Of a stretch of DNA of 64,000 bases, positions 20,819 to 27,811 are shown one piece after another. Origin of the DNA: Sphingopyxis sp. (GTDB lineage: Bacteria; Pseudomonadota; Alphaproteobacteria; Sphingomonadales; Sphingomonadaceae); the NCBI RefSeq assembly GCF_016704835.1, contig NZ_JADIZJ010000005.1, positions 1-64,000 on the forward strand. The letters are read 5' to 3'. The number at the start of each line of letters is the position of its first letter. Position 1 is the stretch's first letter. Under the pieces are notes generated by a model, which had not been told where the DNA came from, searched no databases, and worked only from the letters and a program-made list of their open reading frames with translations. A program made the position numbers and the translations under genes.

Positions 20819-21243
20819 TGCGGATCGCGCCTGTCCTGCTAGCGGGCGCCTTCGCCCTTGCTAGCTGCGGCAAGAGCGAACCCCCGCCGGCCGATAGCGC
20901 AGCAAGCGAACCGACGCCTGCGCCTGCAATTGCGCCAACCGCGGCGATGGGCGAGCAGATATTCAAACGCTGCGTCGCCTGCCACACAATCGACAAAGGC
21001 GGCCCCAACGGAATTGGCCCCAATTTGCATGGCATTGTCGGCGCCGCAGTCGCTTCGAAACCCGATTTTTCTTACTCGAGCGCGATGCAGGCCAAGGGCG
21101 GCGTGTGGGACGCGGCGGCGCTCGACATCTATCTTGAAGCACCGATGAAGTCGGTACCCGGAACGCGGATGGCGTTTGCCGGGCTCATCGACGCTGCGGA
21201 CCGCAAGGCGCTGATCCTGTATCTGGAAGCGCAGTCGAAGTAA
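20818..21243 (+). CDS. lipoprotein cytochrome c
   Basis: A protein of 141 residues with a lipoprotein signal (FALASC, lipobox Cys at about 19), then a Pro/Ala linker and one class I cytochrome c domain: haem motif CVACH (about 59-63), GPNLHGIVG and Met in PGTRMAFAGL (about 119). It is shorter than the preceding gene product and anchored by lipid rather than a helix. The start ATG shares one base with the upstream stop (TAATG). The pair probably acts in the same periplasmic electron-transfer chain; the partner oxidase or reductase is not in the window. Confidence 0.88.
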   Translation: MRIAPVLLAGAFALASCGKSEPPPADSAASEPTPAPAIAPTAAMGEQIFKRCVACHTIDKGGPNGIGPNLHGIVGAAVASKPDFSYSSAMQAKGGVWDAAALDIYLEAPMKSVPGTRMAFAGLIDAADRKALILYLEAQSK

Positions 21244-21248
21244 TGTGA

Positions 21249-21320
21249 TCCTCCCGGTGGCGAAGCCATGGCCAGGTGCTGACGGAGGGGTCAGAGCGCG
21301 AGGTCGCTGCCCCTCCACCA
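21249..21320. repeat. dispersed GC-rich intergenic repeat, copy A
   Basis: The segment starts with TCCTCCC and ends in GCCCCTCCACCA, with a GCTGAC...GAG core between. The same blocks in the same order occur at 44,888-44,975, so this is a dispersed element. It is followed by a small hairpin (TCCGCTGCGCGGA). No coding content was seen. Confidence 0.55.
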
Positions 21321-21356
21321 TCCGCTGCGCGGATGATCCCGCCAATAAATAGCTTT

Positions 21357-21381
21357 CCCCTCGCAATAGCTTGCGACGGGG
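21357..21381. terminator. hairpin between convergent genes
   Basis: CCCC-TCGCAA (21357-21366) pairs with TTGCGA-C-GGGG (21371-21381) around a TAGC loop with one bulged C. It lies between the convergent cytochrome and LOG genes and may end transcription from both sides. The flanking T tract is weak, so the role is uncertain. Confidence 0.45.
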
Positions 21382-21396
21382 AGGATCAAAGAAGCA

Positions 21397-22272
21397 TCAC
21401 CCCTGCTCTTCGATATTCGCGTAGAAATCCTGCACGATCTGCCAGGCCTCCTCCGCGGTCTCGACAAATTTGAACAGCCCCAGATCGCGCGCGCTCACCA
21501 CGCCCTCTTCGACCAGTGCCTCGAAATTGACGACACGTTCCCAGAATTCCTTCCCGAACAGCACGATCGGGATCGGCTTGATCTTGCCGGTCTGGATCAG
21601 CGTCAGCAGTTCGAACATCTCGTCAAAGGTGCCAAAGCCGCCGGGGAACACGCACACCGCGCGGGCGCGGAGCAGGAAGTGCATCTTTCGCAGCGCAAAA
21701 TAGTGGAACTGGAAGCTTAGCGACGGCGTCACGAACCGGTTCGGCGCCTGTTCGTGCGGCAGCACGATGTTCAGCCCGACCGATTCCATGCCGACATCGG
21801 CAGCGCCGCGATTCGCCGCTTCCATGATCGAAGGGCCACCGCCCGAACATACGACGAAATGGCGGCAGCCATTTTCGTCGGGCGGCACCTGGCTCGCCAG
21901 TCGCGCCAGCTTGCGCGCTTCGTCATAATATCTCGCCTTGGCCTTCAGGCGGCGCGCGATGTTGCGCTGGACATCGTCGGTCGCCGCGGCTTCGAGCGCG
22001 TCGGCTTGCGCGGGCTCGGGAATCCGCGCCGACCCATAGATGACGAGCATCGATTCGATCTTCGCCTCGTCGAGCAGCAGTTCGGGCTTAAGCAGCTCAA
22101 GCTGAAAGCGGACCGGGCGCAAGTCTTCGCGGAGCAGGAAGTCATTGTCCTGAAACGCCAGCTTGTACGCGGCGCTCGCCGTCTGCGGGGTGGTGGTCGC
22201 CTGCTTGGCGAACTGCGCGTCATCCTTGGCTTTGTGGAAACGCGAACGATGGGGTTGTTTATCTTCTGCCAT
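21397..22272 (-). CDS. LOG-family Rossmann-fold protein (TIGR00730 type)
   Basis: A protein of 291 residues related to cytokinin riboside 5'-monophosphate phosphoribohydrolases (LONELY GUY), which split base from nucleoside monophosphates. The diagnostic motif PGGFGTFDE is present near residue 210, with an upstream GGGPSIMEAANRGA block for phosphate binding. The N-terminal about 90 residues (rich in Lys/Gln, then a helical segment) extend beyond the core, as in the longer bacterial LOG proteins. The ATG at 22272 is preferred over an upstream one at 22308. In bacteria that do not make cytokinins the natural substrate is often AMP or another nucleotide; I cannot say which here. Confidence 0.85.
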   Translation of the reverse strand: MAEDKQPHRSRFHKAKDDAQFAKQATTTPQTASAAYKLAFQDNDFLLREDLRPVRFQLELLKPELLLDEAKIESMLVIYGSARIPEPAQADALEAAATDDVQRNIARRLKAKARYYDEARKLARLASQVPPDENGCRHFVVCSGGGPSIMEAANRGAADVGMESVGLNIVLPHEQAPNRFVTPSLSFQFHYFALRKMHFLLRARAVCVFPGGFGTFDEMFELLTLIQTGKIKPIPIVLFGKEFWERVVNFEALVEEGVVSARDLGLFKFVETAEEAWQIVQDFYANIEEQG

Positions 22273-22320
22273 TGAACAGCGGCTAGCCGCTCGGCGTGAC
22301 TTTGCCAAGACGGGCTTGTG

Positions 22321-23022
22321 TCAGCGGCAGTAGCCGTTGCCGCTCATGTCGAAATGGAAATGGTTGTAATGGGCGGCATTATAATCCGGCCCGAGCACCG
22401 TTCCGAAACGGCGGCAGCCCGATTTGTGCAGCGCGCGCAGGAAGTCCTGCGACACCTTGTCACCCTTCCACCCGCCGTCGAGCATGATGCGCCGCCCGTC
22501 GGCGAGCACAAATCCCGACACGTCCACCGCGTTCGAGTAGGCATGCTGCGACAGGCGGCCCGAGCGGCCGCCGTAGATGTTGCGGCAGCTGTAGGTGCCG
22601 AAGGTCTCGATCTTCACGACCTCCTGCCCGAAATATTTGCGCGCCGCGGGCTTCACCGCAAATTGCGCCCAGCCGGCGAAACTCTTCGCCAGCGGACAGG
22701 TCATTGCGCCAAGGTTGGTCGTAGGAGTGCCGATATCGAGCAGCTTGACCGAATCGATCGAGCTGCATCCGCCGCCATGATCCTGGTTGGCAAGCGGTGT
22801 GAAGCGCACCCCGGCCTGCTTCAACTCGAACGCGCACTGTTGCGCCTCGGCGCTGGTGAACGAAGGCGTCGGCGCAATTTGCGGACGTTTCGGCGCGCTC
22901 GCGATGGGACGTTTTTGATCGCCGCGCTTCATGACGTCGGGGCTGCCGAAACAGGCCGAGAGTGCCAGCGCAGCGGACGCGGCGATCAGGATCCGGGGCT
23001 GCAAGACGGTCGGAAAAGACAT
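22321..23022 (-). CDS. extensin-like lipoprotein, peptidase-fold
   Basis: A lipoprotein of 233 residues with signal and lipobox (ALALSAC, Cys at about 24) followed by a low-complexity linker rich in Lys, Pro and Ser. The rest is an extensin-like C-terminal domain. SQHAYSNAVDVSGF and HFHFDMSG supply His and Asp residues in the order seen in M15/VanY-type D,D-peptidases, and Cys pairs (GGGCSSID, YSCRN) may form disulfides. It may act on peptidoglycan in the periplasm, which is inferred from fold. It is divergent from serC with about 170 bases between starts. Confidence 0.82.
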   Translation of the reverse strand: MSFPTVLQPRILIAASAALALSACFGSPDVMKRGDQKRPIASAPKRPQIAPTPSFTSAEAQQCAFELKQAGVRFTPLANQDHGGGCSSIDSVKLLDIGTPTTNLGAMTCPLAKSFAGWAQFAVKPAARKYFGQEVVKIETFGTYSCRNIYGGRSGRLSQHAYSNAVDVSGFVLADGRRIMLDGGWKGDKVSQDFLRALHKSGCRRFGTVLGPDYNAAHYNHFHFDMSGNGYCR

Positions 23023-23109
23023 GGCCGTCAAAATACCGATAATATGGTTAACAAGTTGTTTAACTTTGGCTCGGCTCACCGGAAATTTCGCGCAGCCCAC
23101 GCATTTTAT

Positions 23110-23188
23110 TTGACAGTTGCGCGGCCCTCCCTAAACGCAGCGCCGGGCCACGCGGTCCCAACGCCGCGCGTGCTCTCTGCAAGGAGAG
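23110..23188 (+). promoter_or_regulatory. serC leader: putative promoter and two hairpins (candidate serC RNA motif)
   Basis: TTGACA at 23110-23115 is followed at about 15-17 bases by a weak -10 (CTAAAC). The leader folds into CACGCG...CGCGTG (23149-23172, six-base stem) and CTCTC-TGCAAG-GAGAG (23173-23188); the second stem includes the GGAGAG Shine-Dalgarno of serC. A conserved serC leader RNA has been described upstream of serC in alphaproteobacteria; position and arrangement fit, but I could not compare with the model. Confidence 0.55.
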
Positions 23189-23193
23189 ATTAC

Positions 23194-24321
23194 ATGACTG
23201 ACGTGCCGACACCACAAGTGCGCCCTGCGCGCCCCTATTTCTCCTCCGGTCCCTGCGCCAAGCCGCCCGGATGGGATGCCTCCAAAATCGCGACCGAATC
23301 GCTGGGCCGCTCGCACCGCGCCAAGATCGGCAAGACGCGCCTTGCGCTTTGCATCGACCTGATGCGCGAGATGCTGCAGCTCCCCGACACCCACCGCATC
23401 GGCATCGTTCCGGGCTCCGACACGGGCGCCTTCGAGATGGCGATGTGGACGATGCTCGGCGCTCGCCCCGTGACGACGCTCGCGTGGGAGAGCTTCGGTG
23501 AGGGTTGGGTCACCGATGCCGCGAAGCAGCTCAAACTCGATCCGACGGTTATTCGCGCCGATTACGGCCAGCTTCCCGATCTGACCCAGGTCGACTGGTC
23601 GAACGACGTGCTCTTCACCTGGAACGGAACCACCAGCGGCGTGCGCGTCCCCAACGGCGACTGGATCGCCGACGACCGCGACGGGCTGAGCTTTGCCGAT
23701 GCGACCAGCGCGGTGTTCGCCTATGACCTGCCGTGGGACAAGATCGACGTCGCGACCTTCAGCTGGCAAAAAGTGCTCGGCGGCGAAGGCGGCCATGGCG
23801 TGCTGATCCTTGGCCCGCGCGCCGTCGAACGCCTCGAAACCTACACCCCCGCCTGGCCGCTGCCGAAAGTGTTTCGCCTCGTTTCCAAGGGCGCGCTCGC
23901 CGAAGGCGTGTTCAAGGGCGAGACGATCAATACGCCGTCGATGCTTGCGGTCGAAGATGCGGTCTTCGCGCTCGAATGGGCGAAGTCGCTCGGCGGTCTC
24001 GACGGGCTGAAAGCGCGCAGCGATGCGAACGCCGCGGCGCTCGACAGGATCGTCGAAGACCGAGACTGGCTGAGCCACCTCGCCGCCGATCCCGCCAGCC
24101 GCTCGAAGACTTCGGTCTGCCTGTCCGTCGCCGGTGCCGACGAGGATTTCATCAAGAAATTCGCCGGCCTGCTCGACAAGGAAGGCGCGGCATACGACAT
24201 CGCGGGCTATCGTGATGCGCCCCCGGGGCTTCGTATCTGGTGCGGCGCGACCGTCGACACCGCCGATATCGAAGCGCTCGGCCCGTGGCTCGACTGGGCT
24301 TACGCAAGCCTTTCGGCCTGA
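23194..24321 (+). CDS. serC: phosphoserine aminotransferase
   Basis: A PLP-dependent enzyme of 375 residues that makes 3-phosphoserine from 3-phosphohydroxypyruvate and glutamate, the second step of serine synthesis. It reads RPYFSSGPCAKPPGW at the N-terminus, GIVPGSDTGAFEMAMW for cofactor phosphate binding, and TFSWQKVLGGEGGHG with the likely Schiff-base Lys (about 193). The sequence is of the archaeal/alphaproteobacterial SerC subtype. The ATG at 23194 follows AAGGAGAG. The downstream gene is serA, so the two first enzymes of the pathway are encoded together. Confidence 0.95.
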   Translation: MTDVPTPQVRPARPYFSSGPCAKPPGWDASKIATESLGRSHRAKIGKTRLALCIDLMREMLQLPDTHRIGIVPGSDTGAFEMAMWTMLGARPVTTLAWESFGEGWVTDAAKQLKLDPTVIRADYGQLPDLTQVDWSNDVLFTWNGTTSGVRVPNGDWIADDRDGLSFADATSAVFAYDLPWDKIDVATFSWQKVLGGEGGHGVLILGPRAVERLETYTPAWPLPKVFRLVSKGALAEGVFKGETINTPSMLAVEDAVFALEWAKSLGGLDGLKARSDANAAALDRIVEDRDWLSHLAADPASRSKTSVCLSVAGADEDFIKKFAGLLDKEGAAYDIAGYRDAPPGLRIWCGATVDTADIEALGPWLDWAYASLSA

Positions 24322-24330
24322 CGTTCATGC

Positions 24331-24390
24331 GCCCCGGCGAAAGCCGGGGCCTCTTTCCCAGTTCCGCCACAGGACCCGGCTTTCGCCGGG
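24331..24390. repeat. inverted pair of GCCCCGGC-GAAA-type hairpins between serC and serA
   Basis: GCCCCGGC-GAAA-GCCGGGGC (24331-24350) and CCCGGC-TTTC-GCCGGG (24375-24390) are reverse complements of each other as units. This paired palindrome form is typical of short dispersed intergenic repeats. The hairpins may stabilise or shorten the serC message; no T tract follows, so they are not obvious terminators. Confidence 0.6.
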
Positions 24391-24405
24391 ATACGGAGAC
24401 ATAAA

Positions 24406-25992
24406 ATGACCGCACCCAAAGTCCTCATTTCCGACAAGATGGACCCCAAAGCCGCTGCGATCTTCAAGGAACGCGGCATCGACGTCGACGTCATCACCGG
24501 CAAGACCAAGGACGAGCTGATCGCGATGATCGGCGCCTATGACGGCCTCGCGATCCGCTCGGCCACCAAGGTCACCGCCGACGTGCTGGCCGCCGCGACG
24601 AACTTGAAGGTCGTCGGCCGCGCCGGGATCGGCGTCGACAATGTCGACATTCCCGAGGCGTCGAAGAAGGGTGTCATCGTGATGAACACCCCTTTCGGCA
24701 ACAGCATCACCACCGCCGAACATGCGATCGCGATGATGTTCGCGCTCGCGCGTCAGATCCCCGAAGCCAACGCCGGAACGCAGGCGGGCAAATGGCCGAA
24801 GAATGATTTCATGGGGGTCGAGCTGACCTCGAAGACGCTCGGCCTGATCGGCTGCGGCAATATCGGCAGCATCGTCGCCGAGCGCGCGCTGGGCCTGCGC
24901 ATGAAGGTTGTCGCCTTCGATCCCTTCCTGACCCCCGAACGCGCGATCGAACTCGGCGTCGAAAAGGCCGATCTCGACACCCTGCTCGCCAAGGCCGATT
25001 TCATCACGCTGCACACGCCGCTGACCGACCAGACGCGCAACATATTGTCGGCGGAGAACATCGCGAAGGCGAAGAAGGGCGTGCGGATCATCAACTGCGC
25101 GCGCGGCGGGCTGATCGACGAAGCGGCGCTGAAGGACGCGCTCGAATCGGGCCATGTCGCGGGCGCCGCGCTTGACGTGTTTGCGCAGGAGCCGCCGGCC
25201 GCCGACCATCCGCTGTTTAGCGCGCCGAACTTCATCTGCACCCCGCACCTTGGCGCGTCGACCGACGAAGCGCAGGTCAATGTCGCGATTCAGGTCGCCG
25301 AACAGATCAGCGATTATCTGCTCACCGGCGGCATCACGAACGCGCTTAACGTGCCCAGCCTGTCGGCCGAGGAAGCGCCGAAGCTGCGTCCCTATATGAG
25401 CCTTGCCGAGAAGCTGGGCAGCCTCGTCGGCCAGCTTGCGCACGACAATCTCACGACGATCTCGGTCGAGGTCGAAGGGGCTGCGGCCGAACTCAACCTC
25501 AAGCCGATCACCGCTGCGGTGCTCACCGGCCTGATGCGTCGTTATTCGGACGCCGTGAACATGGTCAACGCGCCGCATCTGGCGCGCGAGCGCGGGCTTG
25601 ATGTGCGCGAAGTGCGCCACGACCGCGACGGCGATTACCATACGCTCGTCCGCGTCACCGTGGCGACCAGCGATGGCGACCGCTCGGTCGCGGGGACCTT
25701 GTTCAGCAACGGCGATCCGCGCCTCGTCGAGATGTTCGGGATCAAGGTCGAGGCGGATCTCGACGGCGACATGCTCTATATCGTCAACGAAGACGCCCCG
25801 GGCTTCATTGGTCGCATCGGCACCACGCTCGGCGACGCGGGGCTCAATATCGGCACCTTTCACCTTGGCCGCCGCGCGGCGGGCGGCGAGGCGGTGCTGC
25901 TGCTGTCACTCGACTCCCCGATGCCCGAGCCTTTGCTGTGGCAGCTGTGCCAGTTGCCGGGGGTGAAGACGGTGAAGGGTTTGAAGTTCTGA
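24406..25992 (+). CDS. serA: D-3-phosphoglycerate dehydrogenase
   Basis: The first enzyme of serine synthesis, oxidising 3-phosphoglycerate with NAD. The 528 residues comprise a substrate/NAD-binding domain (about 1-315), with the nucleotide motif GLIGCGNIGSIVAERA (about 146-161), the conserved INCARGGLIDE and the catalytic His in CTPHLGAST; an intervening ASB domain (about 320-450); and a C-terminal ACT domain (about 455-528) containing NEDAPGFIGRIGTTLGDAGL. This long form is usual in alphaproteobacteria. The ACT domain is a possible serine-feedback site. It lies 84 bases after serC. Confidence 0.96.
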   Translation: MTAPKVLISDKMDPKAAAIFKERGIDVDVITGKTKDELIAMIGAYDGLAIRSATKVTADVLAAATNLKVVGRAGIGVDNVDIPEASKKGVIVMNTPFGNSITTAEHAIAMMFALARQIPEANAGTQAGKWPKNDFMGVELTSKTLGLIGCGNIGSIVAERALGLRMKVVAFDPFLTPERAIELGVEKADLDTLLAKADFITLHTPLTDQTRNILSAENIAKAKKGVRIINCARGGLIDEAALKDALESGHVAGAALDVFAQEPPAADHPLFSAPNFICTPHLGASTDEAQVNVAIQVAEQISDYLLTGGITNALNVPSLSAEEAPKLRPYMSLAEKLGSLVGQLAHDNLTTISVEVEGAAAELNLKPITAAVLTGLMRRYSDAVNMVNAPHLARERGLDVREVRHDRDGDYHTLVRVTVATSDGDRSVAGTLFSNGDPRLVEMFGIKVEADLDGDMLYIVNEDAPGFIGRIGTTLGDAGLNIGTFHLGRRAAGGEAVLLLSLDSPMPEPLLWQLCQLPGVKTVKGLKF

Positions 25993-26001
25993 ACTTGCGT
26001 C

Positions 26002-26023
26002 CCCCTCCCGCTTGCGGGAGGGG
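26002..26023 (+). terminator. hairpin downstream of serA
   Basis: CCCCTCCCGC at 26002-26011 pairs perfectly with GCGGGAGGGG at 26014-26023 around a TT loop, 10 bases after the serA stop. The following AGTTATT is a poor U tract, so it may be a dispersed palindrome that also weakens read-through into hisZ. Confidence 0.5.
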
Positions 26024-26063
26024 AGTTATTGACTCCGCCTCCCGCCGTTCTAAGGCCGCACGC

Positions 26064-27176
26064 ATGACCAAGGCCCCTGCCCTGCTGCCCGAAGGGCTGC
26101 GCGATCGCCTCCCCCAACAGGCGGAAGCCGCGTCGCGCGTCACCCGTGCGCTCGTCGATGCGATGCGCGCGCATGGCTATGGCCGTGTGTCGCCGCCGCT
26201 GGCCGAATTTCGCGAGACGCTGGGCGGCGATGACGATCGAACGACCCGCGACCTGCTCCGCTTCACCGATCCGGTGTCGCAGCGCACCCTCGCGCTGCGC
26301 CCCGACATCACGCGGCAGGTCGGCCGCATCGCGACCTCGCTGCTCGCGGGGGCGCCACGGCCGCTGCGTCTTTGCTACGCCGGGCAGGTCGTGAAACTGC
26401 GCGCGAGCCAGCTGCGCCCCGCGCGCGAGATGCTGCAGGTCGGCGCCGAGCTGATCGGCAGCGACAGCGTCGCCGCGGCGCGCGAAATCGTGTCTGTCGC
26501 GATCGATGCGCTGGAGGCTGCGGGGATCGGCCCTGTCACGATCGATTTCACCCTGCCCGACGTCGTCGACCTGCTCGCGAACGGACCGCTCCCAGTCGAG
26601 GTCGATATCCAGCAACTGCGTGACGAACTCGACGCCAAGGATGCTGGCGCGCTGACCCGCCTCGGAGCCCAGGCCTATCTGCCGCTGCTCCGCGCGACGG
26701 GCCCGTTCGATCAGGCGATGGCCGACCTGCGCGCTTTCGACACATCGGGCGCACTCAGCGCGCGCATCGACGCGCTCGAAGCGATTGCGGCGCCGGTGCG
26801 CGACCGCGTAACGCTGACCCTCGACCCGACCGAGCGCCATGGCTTTGCCTATCAAAGCTGGTTCGGGTTTCAGATCTTCGTTCCGGGGCAAGGCGACGCG
26901 GTCGGTCGCGGCGGCGGCTATTCGATCCCGGTCGGCGAACTGGAGGAGGCCGCTGTCGGCTTTTCGCTCTACCCCGATCCGCTGATCGACGCCGGACTCG
27001 GCATCGAAGACGACAGCGACCGCCGCATTTTCCTGCCGCTGGGCCACGATTCGGCGCTCGCGGCCAGCCTGCGCGCCGACGACTGGCAGACGGTGGCGGC
27101 GCTGTCCGACACCGATGATGCGCGCGCGCTGGGCTGCGGCTGGCGGCTTGGCCCCGAAGGGCCGGTCGAAGCCTAA
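26064..27176 (+). CDS. hisZ: ATP phosphoribosyltransferase regulatory subunit
   Basis: A paralogue of histidyl-tRNA synthetase (370 residues) that activates the short form of HisG in the first step of histidine synthesis. It has class II synthetase-like blocks such as LPEGLRDRLPQQAEAAS, RFTDPVSQRTLALRPDITRQVGR and FAYQSWFGFQIFV, and lacks the tRNA-anticodon-binding domain, as HisZ does. The ATG at 26064 is chosen because the upstream extension translates the serA 3' end and hairpin. HisG is not in the window. A class II synthetase remnant cannot be excluded, but length and order fit HisZ. Confidence 0.85.
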   Translation: MTKAPALLPEGLRDRLPQQAEAASRVTRALVDAMRAHGYGRVSPPLAEFRETLGGDDDRTTRDLLRFTDPVSQRTLALRPDITRQVGRIATSLLAGAPRPLRLCYAGQVVKLRASQLRPAREMLQVGAELIGSDSVAAAREIVSVAIDALEAAGIGPVTIDFTLPDVVDLLANGPLPVEVDIQQLRDELDAKDAGALTRLGAQAYLPLLRATGPFDQAMADLRAFDTSGALSARIDALEAIAAPVRDRVTLTLDPTERHGFAYQSWFGFQIFVPGQGDAVGRGGGYSIPVGELEEAAVGFSLYPDPLIDAGLGIEDDSDRRIFLPLGHDSALAASLRADDWQTVAALSDTDDARALGCGWRLGPEGPVEA

Positions 27177-27550
27177 AAGTCCGAAATACCGAAGCGCGCG
27201 ATACCCTGATTGATCCCGGGCGGATCGAGCACGGTCACGTCGAGCTCGACAGGCTCGCCAATCCAGTGCGCGAGCGTGCTATGGTCGGCAAGATCGTCAT
27301 CGGTAAGCGGATGAACGAGCGCGCGGAGCCCCGTCGCCTCGATCGCCGCAATCACCGCCGGCGCGGTTCTGGCCTGAAAATGTACCTCATATTGCGCGAT
27401 CGGATGCGGCCCCGCCGCCCCGTCCGTCAAATCGCCGACGAACAGGATCGCGCGATCGTGGCCGAACGCATCGCGCAGCGCGGCAGCGGCAGGCCGCTCG
27501 GCGGGGTCATAATAGATATGGGCATGATAGGGCGCGTCAGGTTCGGTCAT
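27173..27550 (-). CDS. DOPA 4,5-dioxygenase family protein
   Basis: A small protein (125 residues from ATG 27550; a GTG at 27574 would add eight) of the DOPA 4,5-dioxygenase-like family. The likely metal ligands are in YHAHIYYDP near the N-terminus and in YEVHF and VHPLTDDDLADHS later, a His-rich pattern shared by the family. Bacterial members are largely uncharacterised, so extradiol cleavage is a family inference. Its stop overlaps that of the convergent hisZ gene by four bases. Confidence 0.78.
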   Translation of the reverse strand: MTEPDAPYHAHIYYDPAERPAAAALRDAFGHDRAILFVGDLTDGAAGPHPIAQYEVHFQARTAPAVIAAIEATGLRALVHPLTDDDLADHSTLAHWIGEPVELDVTVLDPPGINQGIARFGISDF

Positions 27551-27744
27551 GCAAGCGTCGCTTTCCTTCATCACCCCGGACTTGGTCCGTTTATACCTGC
27601 GTTGAACGAAAAATTGGCTCGCGGGTCAAGCGGAGCCCCACAGCGTCACGACGCGACGCTTGCTCTTCAACGCACTGGATCCCGGCATTCGCCGGCAGCA
27701 TGAGGTCCGCTTCCCGCCCCAAAACCGGCAATCCAGAAATCCCA

Positions 27745-27778
27745 AGAAAAAGCCCCGCCGGATTGCTCCGGCGGGGCT
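27745..27778 (-). terminator. rho-independent terminator of the rpoBC operon
   Basis: On the minus strand AGCCCCGCCGG, a six-base loop and CCGGCGGGGCT form an 11-base stem followed directly by TTTTT. It lies about 35 bases beyond the rpoC stop. This is the strongest simple terminator in the window. Confidence 0.9.
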
Positions 27779-27811
27779 TATTTCTGTCCGTCCTTGCAGA
27801 CCGAGCGAAGC

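Noticed and set aside
22318..23193. 667-codon frame fusing sequence upstream of serC
   Set aside because: The first about 290 codons are antisense to the extensin-like gene; serC has a good Shine-Dalgarno at its own ATG 23194.
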